Positions 9,158 through 17,311 of a stretch of DNA of 64,000 bases are shown one piece after another. Source of the DNA: a virus. The notes beneath the pieces are model-generated. The model was not told the origin of the DNA. It searched no databases and saw only the letters and a list, made by a program, of their open reading frames with translations. The stretch spans positions 1 through 64,000 of the IMG/VR virus record IMGVR_UViG_3300033151_000166. One strand, given 5' to 3'. Made by a program: the position numbers and the translations under genes. How positions within the stretch are numbered: the first letter of the stretch is position 1; each line of letters begins with the position of its first letter.

Positions 9158-9454
9158 TTAGTTTTCTGGTCCAGTTACATCACTACCAAACAAGCTTCCA
9201 CCACCGACTGTCTGAGTCTCATTAACTGTCGCTTTAGCATCAATGGCTACACCAGTCGGGCTTTTATCTTGTGTTCTAGTTGAACCCTGACTCTCGCTAT
9301 CTATAGCAATAGGATTTCTTGCAGCTGAAGAGTGGACACGTTGTGTCTGCTGAACCTCTACAACTAAATCTCCACAAGCAACAAACATGCTAGCACTGAA
9401 CATTAACAAGATAATGTATAGATACAAATTTACAATCTTTTTATTTATCTGCAT
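9158..9454 (-). CDS. Small lipoprotein (possible spanin or exclusion protein)
   Basis: 98 residues from ATG 9454, chosen because GGAGG lies seven bases upstream (a TTG twelve bases earlier overlaps that site). The N-terminus has Lys residues, a hydrophobic stretch (LYLYIILLMFSASMF) and a lipobox-like VAC-Gly, so cleavage and lipidation at Cys are expected. The rest is Ser/Thr/Gly-rich and polar, so it probably extends into the periplasm. Lipoproteins in phages act as outer spanins or superinfection-exclusion proteins. Its place between terminase and portal is unusual for lysis genes; no partner spanin or endolysin is seen in the window. Confidence 0.6.
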   Translation of the reverse strand: MQINKKIVNLYLYIILLMFSASMFVACGDLVVEVQQTQRVHSSAARNPIAIDSESQGSTRTQDKSPTGVAIDAKATVNETQTVGGGSLFGSDVTGPEN

Positions 9455-9504
9455 ACTAGCCTCCAATATTTTGTAGGTTATAGTATGTGCAGACTATCGG
9501 GCAA

Positions 9505-11121
9505 TCACTTTATTACAGCGGTTGATATCATAGGTTTAGCTACGTGTTGTGTGCTGGCACCAAAGATATCTATCGCTAACTTCATGTAGCCTAGAGCATG
9601 TAAGAAGTGATCTGGTTTAACCTTAACATATCTTACTGCCTCTACCTCATCATCCTTGAGCCTCTGCTTAATCATACCGTGCATGTGCTTCTCAAAAGTA
9701 TCATACTCATTACTGACGGAGACTGCAATTTCATCTGTAGCTAGAACCTTATCATATAGCATAGTCCTATTGACTGTGACGTCTTGCTCATTTGACTTAA
9801 GTGCAAAGTAGTCTTTCTGGTTATCAGAGTAGTAACAAGTAAAGGCCTTGCCTGGTAACATATCTCTAATATCTGCCGAGAGTTTGGTCTGCGGCAGTGC
9901 GTCTAGTACCATGCCTACAATGAAGTACTTATAGATAAGCTCTTTGACTCTAGCCTTAATCTTATGCTCAGAGACCTTCTCTGTAGAACATATGACTAAG
10001 CCTTTAGGTGTAGGGAAACCTAGGACTAACCAACAGTCTTTACCGAAGTCAATTCCAATGAATAAACCGTAACTCTCAGATGGATCATACTTACCAGGTT
10101 TAAGCTTATCTGTATCAAAGATCTGATTAGCATCAATGTAGTCTTCACCCAAACCAAAGTTAACCCAGTCAGAATACAGTTCGTAGTCTTCACGTGATCT
10201 AAGTAAGTCAAACGGTCGTTGTGTCTCTGTGTGCCAAGGTCTAACCTGATAGCCTGATATGAAACGACCTGGGTGTTCAGCAACCCACTCCATAGCAGTG
10301 TACTCATTATAGTTCATAGGTCTTCTACACTTCTCACACTGCATCACTACTTGATCAGGTCCGATCATAACCAAGTCATCCAATGTAATGTTCTCAAGTG
10401 GTACATCATAATAGTCATCGTGTAGGATCTTTACGTCTCTGAAGAAGTCGTGGTTGTTCCAATGATTACAGTGTGGACACTTTTGAAGGTACTGTTTCTT
10501 AGTACTAAGTTCAAACTCTTTAGACACACCAAAGTCAGGTATAGTAGGCGTAGAGAATCTCTTAATGATCTTATGTTTAGAGTGTGATAGACGTGAGTTG
10601 TATTTACCAACAACTGCCATATCGGAGAAATCGTACTCATCTGTGATGATTGCATCTGCTGGAACTGAAATAGCTGATGAGCTTCCTTTAGTTCCCTTTA
10701 TATATAAGTAAGACTTTCCTAGTTGTTTGAGCTCTTTTGAGTCTACCTTATAATTCAATAAGTTGTGCATAAGAGGCGCCTCTTTAACGATCTCATCTAC
10801 ACGTGTAGTAGAGAAGTTAAGCGCCATGGTTCTAGTAGGTTGTGTCATGATAACAGTCAGACCTTGGTTACGTACTAAGAAAGCCAAGCCCCAACGAATA
10901 ATAATTTCTGTTAGTCCTACCTGCGAACACTTCTTAACTACCATCTGTTGAGCATTGTCATTAAGAATTTCTCTTTGGAACTCATGACCGGCAAGTGAGA
11001 AGTTACGTCCTAGTAGTTTAGTGTTAGCTTCAATCCAATCAGCATTGGTTTGACCGTGGCTTAGCAGTCCGTAGCGACCCATAAGCTCAGCTCTAAAGTT
11101 AGTTATGTAGGGATTATGCAT
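9505..11121 (-). CDS. Terminase large subunit (GpA-like)
   Basis: 538 residues from ATG 11121, which has GGAG eight bases upstream and overlaps the upstream stop; an in-frame GTG at 11139 is the alternative. The ATPase domain shows a degenerate Walker A (KKCSQVGLTE), a Walker B (AIITDEYD), and a cysteine motif (CPHCNHW with a later CEKC) seen in lambda gpA-like terminases. The C-terminal nuclease domain contains GIDFGKDCWLV and an Asp near MVLDALPQ. The enzyme packages DNA through the portal and cuts concatemers. Confidence 0.88.
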   Translation of the reverse strand: MHNPYITNFRAELMGRYGLLSHGQTNADWIEANTKLLGRNFSLAGHEFQREILNDNAQQMVVKKCSQVGLTEIIIRWGLAFLVRNQGLTVIMTQPTRTMALNFSTTRVDEIVKEAPLMHNLLNYKVDSKELKQLGKSYLYIKGTKGSSSAISVPADAIITDEYDFSDMAVVGKYNSRLSHSKHKIIKRFSTPTIPDFGVSKEFELSTKKQYLQKCPHCNHWNNHDFFRDVKILHDDYYDVPLENITLDDLVMIGPDQVVMQCEKCRRPMNYNEYTAMEWVAEHPGRFISGYQVRPWHTETQRPFDLLRSREDYELYSDWVNFGLGEDYIDANQIFDTDKLKPGKYDPSESYGLFIGIDFGKDCWLVLGFPTPKGLVICSTEKVSEHKIKARVKELIYKYFIVGMVLDALPQTKLSADIRDMLPGKAFTCYYSDNQKDYFALKSNEQDVTVNRTMLYDKVLATDEIAVSVSNEYDTFEKHMHGMIKQRLKDDEVEAVRYVKVKPDHFLHALGYMKLAIDIFGASTQHVAKPMISTAVIK

Positions 11122-11506
11122 TACCTTGCTCCAAGGCACTTATTACTTTGTCTCGTAATATAGGATCTGCTTCATCGAGAGCTGCAAGAACCGCTTCTTT
11201 AAAGGCTTTAACTGCCTCAATACCAGCTAACTTCTCTTCATTACGCATAATAAAAGTAAGGAACTTCTGAGCCTCTTTTACTACGTTAAGGTCTTCAGGG
11301 GTTTCAATTGCTGTTAGTGAATCTAAATACGATTGCACAAGCTTATATGCCTTAGTAAACTCGTCTTTGAGCTCGAATTGTGAATCCTTAACATCGAATA
11401 ATTTCTTAATGTCTTCGCGATATTCAGCATCAACCAGAAGGTCAATAGCGTCTGGATTTTTCTCAATTCGCATCAAGGCTCTGTATACATTGCCGTCTAT
11501 AATCAT
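11114..11506 (-). CDS. Possible terminase small subunit
   Basis: 130 residues, alpha-helical and acidic. It sits directly upstream of the large terminase with an 8-base overlap, the usual place of the small subunit, which recognises DNA. The N-terminal NVYRALMRIEKNPDAIDLL could form a helix-turn-helix-like element but is not diagnostic. Its own start overlaps the 630-residue gene stop. Identified by position only. Confidence 0.4.
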   Translation of the reverse strand: MIIDGNVYRALMRIEKNPDAIDLLVDAEYREDIKKLFDVKDSQFELKDEFTKAYKLVQSYLDSLTAIETPEDLNVVKEAQKFLTFIMRNEEKLAGIEAVKAFKEAVLAALDEADPILRDKVISALEQGNA

Positions 11507-13395
11507 GGGTCCGCCCTTGGGTCTATTACACTAAAGTGTGCGTACGGTAAAGGCAAAGGCCAATACCACTTACACTCTGCACACCCTACTACTACGCCTA
11601 GATCAGCTAGTTCTTCCACTACCTCTACAGGTAGTTTTTCTTGAATAGCTTTGTACAGTCTTTGCGCTTCATTAGTAAGATGCTCTTCCGGGAAATCTGA
11701 GTACTGTTTCAGTCTACTATAGTCGTAGACCTCTGGAGTATATAAAACAAAGTATGCCCGCGCTGATGATGTTAGGCTCAGATACTGGTCCTCCAATAGT
11801 ATACACCCGCTAAAGTCCAATTGCTTAGTGGGTATTCCGTACTTAGAAACAGCTCCGTCCTGGTCTATAGGTGTATAAGCAATCTCAGCGTTTGGGTTAC
11901 CATCGTTTATGTTCCACTCTGATTTGAGTGCTAGATCTACGCCTACTAACTTGACACCAGCCTTAACAACTGTAGAGCCAGTAGTAGTCATCCAACAGCT
12001 ATCCAGTTGAGCACCTTGTTCGACAGTGACACTGCCAGTTTCAATAGCACAACTAACCATAACGGCTTCACTCTGAGTGATCACTTGGCCCTTAAAATCA
12101 CAGTATTCAATGACAGTGTTTGGTCCAAGAGCTATAGAACAGTTGCTTACACTAGAACTACGGATAGCAATCTTGCCTGTACCGTTAATAGAACAATCTT
12201 TAAGGACGATAGCATTGGAAATGAGCACCTCACCTGCGGTCATAACGATATTCTTAGCCTGTACGTTGTTAATAGTAAGCTTGCTAGCTGTAAGATCACA
12301 CCCTGTAAAGTTAGTTCTAGTAGCAATCATCTCTCCAACTGCGTAGTTACCAGCAAGTAGCATACAACTATCAAGGAAACCAGCTCCTATTGTACCGAGT
12401 ATATCGTCTTTTTCCTCACACAATATCTTAGTATTCTTGAGATCAGCTCCACATACGTAGTCTGTCTGGTTGAAACGGAGACATGAATCGGTAGCATTAG
12501 CGAGAGTAAGGTTACCCCAGTTCATGGCAATAGTGTTTCCCTGTAGTACCTTACCCTTAATAAAGTAGCGAGGCACTGTTCCGTCTAATATATTCATATC
12601 AAAGAACTGATTGTCATAGGCTTCGTCACATTCAATACGTGATGCATTCATGTAGTTACGGTCAAAGACTCCTTTGAACTTACCGTGTACTGACTTGTCA
12701 TCTCCAGGCGAACTCATAGTAGCAAGGTGATATACTCTGAAAGCATTAGCATACAAGAACGTCTTGAAGCTAAACCAGTTGTCCGGACCAATCTCTGCCT
12801 CGCCAAATACGGAGTTGTAATGGTTATTGTCACTAAAGCTAGGAGAGTTAAGAGCAACCGTAGCAAGGCGGTATCCATCTATCTTCATAGTCTGTGGCTT
12901 AGCAGTATACATCCAAGCATAATATTGTCCGATGCCTACCGAGAACAGTTCTTGATGGAGGAACGAAGCTCTAAAGTATGGAGGTGCACCTTCAAAGTAT
13001 CTATTAGGATGAACAAAAGGTGTAGTGAACATATCTCTAGTTACCTCATAGTCTGCACCCTTCTGCGTAAATGGTCCCACAGTTCTCTTCGGCAGTCCTG
13101 GTGATACTACTAGATATGTACAGTCGTCTGCCTGCTTCGCATGGTAATACATGTCAGGGTCATATGGTAACAAGTCATCTGGTATGTTGTCAAACCACTT
13201 CTGGTATTCAGCACATGTTCCAAGACAACTGGCTTGGCCAAATGAGTGCCAGACTCCTACCTCGGTACGATAGCCATTGTAAGGTTTACTCTCCCAACTG
13301 GTGGCTGTAGCTGGTAGGGATGCAGGTGCGCTGCCATCTGATGGGTATCCTGAGCCATTGCCATGGTTAATGCCGAGCTCTCTTTCTATGCCCAT
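11503..13395 (-). CDS. Large beta-helix-like protein, first late gene
   Basis: 630 residues, first gene of the left minus-strand block, starting 18 bases from the control region. From about residue 340 to 500 there is a ladder of short strands with regularly spaced Asn/Cys/Gly and aliphatic residues (FTGCDLTASKLTINNVQAKN, VSNCSIALGPNTVIEYCDF), the signature of a right-handed parallel beta-helix. The N-terminal half is Trp/Tyr/Cys-rich and unlike anything I recognise. A virion or receptor-related role is possible but a terminase-proximal place is odd for a fibre. No enzymatic motif seen. Confidence 0.6.
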   Translation of the reverse strand: MGIERELGINHGNGSGYPSDGSAPASLPATATSWESKPYNGYRTEVGVWHSFGQASCLGTCAEYQKWFDNIPDDLLPYDPDMYYHAKQADDCTYLVVSPGLPKRTVGPFTQKGADYEVTRDMFTTPFVHPNRYFEGAPPYFRASFLHQELFSVGIGQYYAWMYTAKPQTMKIDGYRLATVALNSPSFSDNNHYNSVFGEAEIGPDNWFSFKTFLYANAFRVYHLATMSSPGDDKSVHGKFKGVFDRNYMNASRIECDEAYDNQFFDMNILDGTVPRYFIKGKVLQGNTIAMNWGNLTLANATDSCLRFNQTDYVCGADLKNTKILCEEKDDILGTIGAGFLDSCMLLAGNYAVGEMIATRTNFTGCDLTASKLTINNVQAKNIVMTAGEVLISNAIVLKDCSINGTGKIAIRSSSVSNCSIALGPNTVIEYCDFKGQVITQSEAVMVSCAIETGSVTVEQGAQLDSCWMTTTGSTVVKAGVKLVGVDLALKSEWNINDGNPNAEIAYTPIDQDGAVSKYGIPTKQLDFSGCILLEDQYLSLTSSARAYFVLYTPEVYDYSRLKQYSDFPEEHLTNEAQRLYKAIQEKLPVEVVEELADLGVVVGCAECKWYWPLPLPYAHFSVIDPRADP

Positions 13396-13426
13396 GATGA
13401 TTCCTTAATAAAGATTTAATCTTTCT

Positions 13427-13437
13427 TATGGTATAAT
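13427..13437 (+). promoter_or_regulatory. Extended -10 promoter of the early block
   Basis: TATGGTATAAT contains TGn-TATAAT, a perfect extended -10, with no TTGACA-like -35 at 16-18 bases upstream. It lies 227 bases before the first plus-strand micro-gene. It lacks the ACTTG prefix found at the other phage promoters, so it may be the one read by unmodified host polymerase early in infection (inference). Confidence 0.55.
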
Positions 13438-13488
13438 GTATTATTGGTAGGCACTGATATGTAGAAAAAATTTTTGGTGGTTTTTAGC

Positions 13489-13575
13489 TCACTGATGGTA
13501 GCTGGTAAAAAATTTCCTGGATGCATAGAAGAGTTAGTTCACTGATGGTAGCTGGTAAAAAAATTTCCTGGATGC
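13489..13575. repeat. Two 36/37-base direct repeats, 50-base period
   Basis: The segment starting TCACTGATGGTAGCTGGTAA at 13489-13524 is repeated at 13539-13575, identical except for one extra A in the A-run. The start-to-start period is 50 bases. Both copies lie between the divergent gene blocks, downstream of the plus-strand promoter, so they could be protein-binding sites or leader RNA elements. Confidence 0.95.
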
Positions 13576-13663
13576 GCAGCGGGGCTATATATGTGTGTCA
13601 TACGCACATGTAAATAAAGGCATGGTACCCGCCTTAAGCGGTAGCAGTACGAAAGGTTATGGT

Positions 13664-13753
13664 ATGTTCAAGTATATCTGGTTGAAGATGGATAAGGTAG
13701 AGCAGTTAGTAGATAGAGCAGCACTCTGGTGCGAAGACAAAGGATGGTTGTAA
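13664..13753 (+). CDS. 29-residue early micro-protein
   Basis: ATG 13664 with GAAAGG seven bases upstream, stop TAA overlapping the next start (TAATG). The peptide begins MFKYIWLKMDKVEQLV and is rich in Trp and charged residues, likely one amphipathic helix. It is the first gene after the control region. Coupled translation with the next gene supports it being real; function unknown. It could also act as a leader peptide. Confidence 0.5.
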   Translation: MFKYIWLKMDKVEQLVDRAALWCEDKGWL

Positions 13754-13950
13754 TGTTAGGTATTAAATGGCACGCGAATAATGTACGATATGAGAAACAA
13801 AACATCAGCTTCTGGGTTAAGGCAGTGGCTATTGCTAAGATGCAACAGCGTAGTACGATGTTTGCTAAAGAGTGTCTAATGGATGCTATCACTAGATTAG
13901 ATCATTATAAACAACAACTGAAAGAGGAGATTGGATTATGTACAGAGTAA
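13753..13950 (+). CDS. Small early protein, unknown
   Basis: 65 residues from ATG 13753, chosen because AAGGA lies just upstream and the start overlaps the preceding stop. Sequence begins MLGIKWHANNVRYEKQNISF and continues as a basic amphipathic helix (FAKECLMDAITRLDHYKQQL). Overlaps the next gene by 13 bases. Not recognised; early operon position suggests host takeover or regulation. Confidence 0.6.
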   Translation: MLGIKWHANNVRYEKQNISFWVKAVAIAKMQQRSTMFAKECLMDAITRLDHYKQQLKEEIGLCTE

Positions 13951-14186
13951 TTGATATAGCTGAGAAGCTACAGGCTGAGAGATTGTACCCACTGGCTATA
14001 GCTGGTGATAGGGTAGTGTGTGACTGGGAAGGTGACAGTAGCATAGTGGTATGGATGGTTAACCTACACGATGGTAGTACACATACAGGTAGATACTACA
14101 GGTATGAGGTATCAGGTAACTATGGTTGTAAGACTAAGACTGAGGCTATAGAAGAAGCTATGGCATACTTCAAGTCTAAGATCTAG
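13938..14186 (+). CDS. Small early protein, unknown
   Basis: 82 residues; ATG 13938 is preceded by GAGGAG. The sequence reads as a small alpha/beta domain (LAIAGDRVVCDWEGDSSIVV, then HDGSTHTGRYYRYEV and a C-terminal helix TKTEAIEEAMAYFKS). The final helix with E-AI-EA-AY resembles the end of many small phage domains, but no family is recognised. Followed by a hairpin. Confidence 0.65.
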   Translation: MYRVIDIAEKLQAERLYPLAIAGDRVVCDWEGDSSIVVWMVNLHDGSTHTGRYYRYEVSGNYGCKTKTEAIEEAMAYFKSKI

Positions 14187-14192
14187 TGAGTA

Positions 14193-14216
14193 AGAGTGCA
14201 TGGTACGATGCACTCT
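14193..14216 (+). terminator. Intergenic hairpin, 9-bp stem
   Basis: AGAGTGCAT (14193-14201) pairs perfectly with ATGCACTCT (14208-14216) around a six-base loop. No U-run follows, so it is not a standard terminator. It may be an RNA-stability or processing hairpin between two early genes. Confidence 0.5.
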
Positions 14217-14253
14217 ACGGTCACTAGACCAAATCAAACACACAGGAGTTACT

Positions 14254-15000
14254 ATGAAGTTTAATAATCTTTATACTAATGAAACACATGCTATAATTCT
14301 TTTCGCTGATGGCGAAGTTAACAGTACTAAAGGTCAAGATCTATTGTGGAGTAGATCAATGCACTGCCTTAAGTTACCAGTTGTATCTATAGATGAGGTA
14401 CCTAATGAGCTATTAGCTCTATTCGATACATCATATGCTAATGTACCATGTATCTTATTAAGTAATGATGATGAGGTAGATGCCTATAGAGAGCTACTGT
14501 ATGCACATATAGGTGATCTTGATATACTTAAGATGCTAGGCTATGCTGCTATACATGGTTATATAGACCCTAATCGTATGGACTATATACGTAAAGATCT
14601 GTTTAATGTGGATAATGAGACATTCCCTAAGCAGGTAGTTGAGCTGTACCAGCAGTGTAAGAGTAATCAAGACTCTATAAGCGGCTATCTTAGACAGTAC
14701 TCTAGAGATATCCTTAAGAAGGATAAGGCATCACATGCTTGGATAGCTTACTGTAGAAGACAAGATAGTTATGGCTGGTGGATGCTAGACAATCTAAGAA
14801 GACTAAAGGAGGAGTTTAAAGATCCATCTGGTAAGCAGCGTATGAGTGCTAAACAAGAGCTTAGATTAACCTACGCTAAGCTAGCAAAGGAGGTACCTAT
14901 AGGGCATAGAAAGAGATGGGAGATAGACTGGGCACTCAAGGATAAGGACTTACGAGCATACAAGCTTGATGAGTTAATTAAAATCATAAAGGAACTGTAA
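14254..15000 (+). CDS. Early protein of 248 residues, unknown
   Basis: ATG 14254 is chosen because CAGGAG lies seven bases upstream; the frame is open further upstream but only through the hairpin. An N-terminal alpha/beta part (HAIILFADGEVNSTKGQDLL, PCILLSNDDEVDAYRELLYA) is followed by a basic helical C-terminal half (RLKEEFKDPSGKQRMSAKQE). Stop overlaps the next start (TAATG). No motif recognised. Confidence 0.7.
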   Translation: MKFNNLYTNETHAIILFADGEVNSTKGQDLLWSRSMHCLKLPVVSIDEVPNELLALFDTSYANVPCILLSNDDEVDAYRELLYAHIGDLDILKMLGYAAIHGYIDPNRMDYIRKDLFNVDNETFPKQVVELYQQCKSNQDSISGYLRQYSRDILKKDKASHAWIAYCRRQDSYGWWMLDNLRRLKEEFKDPSGKQRMSAKQELRLTYAKLAKEVPIGHRKRWEIDWALKDKDLRAYKLDELIKIIKEL

Positions 15001-15467
15001 TGAGAGAAAGAATAATCACAGCTATGGCTGTAGTAGATAAGGCATGCTATGAGTTTGCTTCAGGTGGTATACCTGCTGAGGACTTAGTTGTACTGAATAA
15101 GTACAAGGCTAATGGTATGATTAAGTTCACTAAGGCACAGCTTAAGATTGGTGAGAACTTGTTCTTACCACTTATGGCTGACCCTGCTATGAGGGGTATA
15201 TACCTCAAGCTATGGGTTAAGATGGTAGTGCATGGTATAGCTAAGTATGGCATCAACAGTAAGTTTGGTGAGAGTACAGCTGCTACATACTTTAGTAACT
15301 TCGATCTGTATAGCCACAAGTATGGTATAGTGGCTATACAAGGACTAGAGTATGATGAGCTTAAGTCTGCATGTATGGTTATAAGCAATGATGATTTGTC
15401 ACCACTAGAGAAAGCGGATGACATGGGTATCTACAATGAACTAATTGAAGGAGAAGATAATGAGTAA
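15000..15467 (+). CDS. Early protein of 155 residues, unknown
   Basis: Translationally coupled to the gene before (TAATG). Helical in the N-terminal part (RERIITAMAVVDKACYEFAS), with a central IKFTKAQLKIGENLFLPLMA and an acidic C-terminal tail. Overlaps the next gene by eight bases. No family recognised. Codon use matches its neighbours (frequent CTA, AGA, GGT), so no sign of recent transfer. Confidence 0.65.
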   Translation: MRERIITAMAVVDKACYEFASGGIPAEDLVVLNKYKANGMIKFTKAQLKIGENLFLPLMADPAMRGIYLKLWVKMVVHGIAKYGINSKFGESTAATYFSNFDLYSHKYGIVAIQGLEYDELKSACMVISNDDLSPLEKADDMGIYNELIEGEDNE

Positions 15468-15918
15468 AGAATACATGATGTCCATAGAGGCAGGTGGTGG
15501 TGAGTATGGTAATGGTGAAGTGTACAGTGATCCAGATGAATTGGTTTACTGGTGTATGAAGAATGGTTGCTTTAAGCTAGATAACACTGAATATAGGATT
15601 AACCTTAATCCTCGTGAAGGATGGTACATAGAGGGTCATGAGTGTAGTACACTAGCTGATCTAATGCAAACAATCACTAACCTGATTGATAACCATGAGA
15701 CACTGCATGCACTGAGCTATACTGATATAGGCAATGCTATGCATGATAATAAGGATAGCCTAGATAGGATAGAGCTAGAGAGTGCTATGAGTACTGCTGG
15801 CTGGTGCTATGCTATGGACTACTATAAGGTAGAGCGTAGTGAGGCAGACATGAGTGATACACTGGCTACATACATGGCTATTAAGTATCTAGATATATAC
15901 GAAAAGTGGGAGGTGTAA
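15460..15918 (+). CDS. Early protein of 152 residues, unknown
   Basis: Start set at ATG 15460, seven bases after GAAGGAG; a TTG 15 bases earlier overlaps that site and is unlikely. The protein is acidic, with EAGGGEYGNGEVYSDPDELV, a Trp/Gly-containing strand pair (PREGWYIEGHECSTLADLM) and two C-terminal helices. Not recognised. Confidence 0.65.
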   Translation: MSKEYMMSIEAGGGEYGNGEVYSDPDELVYWCMKNGCFKLDNTEYRINLNPREGWYIEGHECSTLADLMQTITNLIDNHETLHALSYTDIGNAMHDNKDSLDRIELESAMSTAGWCYAMDYYKVERSEADMSDTLATYMAIKYLDIYEKWEV

Positions 15919-15919
15919 G

Positions 15920-16246
15920 ATGAGTACAGTCTTTGCTAGAACAAACAACACAGAGGTATCAGTGGTATGTATCACTATACAAGAACATAATGACTGCATG
16001 GACTATATAGAGTCTGTGCTAAAGGCTAATAGCTATGATGTAGCTGCTATCAATAATGACCTATCTGAGACAGTGTTAATCACGTTTATGTCTCATGGTA
16101 GAGAAGACCTTAACATACACGTAGAAAGAGACTTATTGACTGGAGCCTTTATATATGGCCTTGTTGTAATAGAGTGTCACTATTGGACTAGACTAGATAT
16201 TAGCTTAGAAGCCTTGCTTATAGAGCTTAAACACCGATACACATAA
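15920..16246 (+). CDS. Early protein of 108 residues, unknown
   Basis: Starts one base after the previous stop, with GGGAGG upstream. Small alpha/beta protein; internal EHNDCMDYIESVLKANSYDV and VIECHYWTRLDISLEALLIE. Followed by a 32-base gap carrying one copy of a 17-base intergenic repeat. No family recognised. Confidence 0.65.
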   Translation: MSTVFARTNNTEVSVVCITIQEHNDCMDYIESVLKANSYDVAAINNDLSETVLITFMSHGREDLNIHVERDLLTGAFIYGLVVIECHYWTRLDISLEALLIELKHRYT

Positions 16247-16252
16247 GTATCG

Positions 16253-16269
16253 ACACTGGATGTTTCCTG
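16253..16269 (+). repeat. 17-base intergenic repeat, copy 1
   Basis: ACACTGGATGTTTCCTG lies between the 108- and 185-residue genes. A second copy with one mismatch (ACACTGGATGTTGCCTG) lies at 17272-17288, also between genes and upstream of a start. Shared untranslated sequence of this kind may be a regulator-binding or RNA-processing site. Confidence 0.75.
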
Positions 16270-16278
16270 AAAGAACCT

Positions 16279-16836
16279 ATGAAAGAAGATATGATGAATG
16301 AGATTAAAAGAGCGAGTTGGTGGTTTGAGGCTGAGATGGTATCAGATGTGGCTGATAAGGCAATCAGTATAGTGTCAACAACAGATGAAGTACGATTTGT
16401 CTTTGCTGAGGTTATGGATAGAGACACGGCTATGAGTAATCTAATTGACTTCCTACCTGATCATGAATGGTATATACCAAGACACACAGCTAATCATACA
16501 CTAACTGTCTATCGTGAAGCACCAGATGCATTCATGTTCAAAGACCTTGTATGTGAGACTGATGAGTATAAAGGCCAAGAGCGTAAGATCAGAGTAAGAG
16601 GCTTTGGTGACATATTCTTATGGAAGAACCTAGACAGTGACATAGGTGAACATAGATGGTTTCCCTCTGGTATAACTCTTCTACCTAGAGAGCACTCATA
16701 TGTATACTCTGATGGTGCAGTGTTCTACTTTGACTTTATGAACAAACTAGGTAAGTTCCTAGATTGTGATGCCGATCAGTTACGTTTCATAGTAGCTAGT
16801 CAGAACCTGATGAATTCAGTAAGCTATAGGAGCTAG
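16279..16836 (+). CDS. Early protein of 185 residues, unknown
   Basis: ATG 16279 is used, but ATGs at 16291 and 16294 are also preceded by A/G-rich sequence, so the start is uncertain by five codons. The protein has alternating strands and helices, a basic motif EYKGQERKIRVRGFGDIFLW, and an aromatic C-terminal half. No family recognised. Confidence 0.65.
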   Translation: MKEDMMNEIKRASWWFEAEMVSDVADKAISIVSTTDEVRFVFAEVMDRDTAMSNLIDFLPDHEWYIPRHTANHTLTVYREAPDAFMFKDLVCETDEYKGQERKIRVRGFGDIFLWKNLDSDIGEHRWFPSGITLLPREHSYVYSDGAVFYFDFMNKLGKFLDCDADQLRFIVASQNLMNSVSYRS

Positions 16837-16838
16837 AG

Positions 16839-17081
16839 ATGAAATTTCACGAAAAACAGATAATGAGAACAATGATATTCCTTGAGGCCTGTGAAGGTGA
16901 GCAAGGCTGTGTGTCTATAGAAGACTTAACTATCAAGTACGACTACTGGATAAATGGTTATGCTCAAGAGACACTTAAACTGTCTATACTAGACAAGGAT
17001 GATGATGTTCTATGGATGACAGACGGTCCAACACGAAGATCACTCAGAGATTTACACGATATATTAGGAGAGTCAGTATGA
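16839..17081 (+). CDS. Early protein of 80 residues, unknown
   Basis: Starts two bases after the previous stop with GGAGCTAGAG upstream, and its stop overlaps the next start (ATGA). Acidic; includes FLEACEGEQGCVSIEDLTIK and PTRRSLRDLHDILGES. Not recognised. Confidence 0.65.
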   Translation: MKFHEKQIMRTMIFLEACEGEQGCVSIEDLTIKYDYWINGYAQETLKLSILDKDDDVLWMTDGPTRRSLRDLHDILGESV

Positions 17082-17260
17082 AATATGTAGTATACACGGA
17101 AGAGACAATCCGTAAAGGGTTTGTAGTCGAGGCTGACAGTCGTGAGGCTGCCATAGTTGAGTTTGAGCGTCAAGAGAAAGATGGTACAGCATATGAGAGT
17201 GAAGATGCTGACTACTTTCAAGAGTCACCGACTGTAATCACTGATGCTGAGCTAGTTTAA
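17078..17260 (+). CDS. Small early protein of 60 residues
   Basis: Start set at ATG 17078 because AGGAG (17066-17070) is well spaced and the start overlaps the previous stop. The sequence MKYVVYTEETIRKGFVVEAD with SREAAIVEFERQ reads as a beta-hairpin plus helix, like small host-interaction or SHOCT-size domains. Acidic C-terminus. Function unknown. Confidence 0.65.
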   Translation: MKYVVYTEETIRKGFVVEADSREAAIVEFERQEKDGTAYESEDADYFQESPTVITDAELV

Positions 17261-17271
17261 GCTTATTAACC

Positions 17272-17288
17272 ACACTGGATGTTGCCTG
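17272..17288 (+). repeat. 17-base intergenic repeat, copy 2
   Basis: ACACTGGATGTTGCCTG, one mismatch from the copy at 16253-16269, again in a gap between early genes and 24 bases before a start codon. Confidence 0.75.
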
Positions 17289-17311
17289 TAATAAATATAA
17301 AGGAGTCTTAA

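Larger units (their letters stand above)
13396..13663. promoter_or_regulatory. Divergent control region between late and early blocks
   Basis: This 268-base gap separates the minus-strand virion block from the plus-strand early block, so it must serve transcription in both directions. It holds an AAAGATT-T-AATCTTT palindrome at 13410-13424, a plus-strand extended -10 (TATGGTATAAT, 13427-13437), two 36/37-base direct repeats, and small hairpins at about 13591-13609 (ATGTG/CACAT arms) and 13631-13643. No clear minus-strand promoter could be recognised by eye. Confidence 0.7.
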
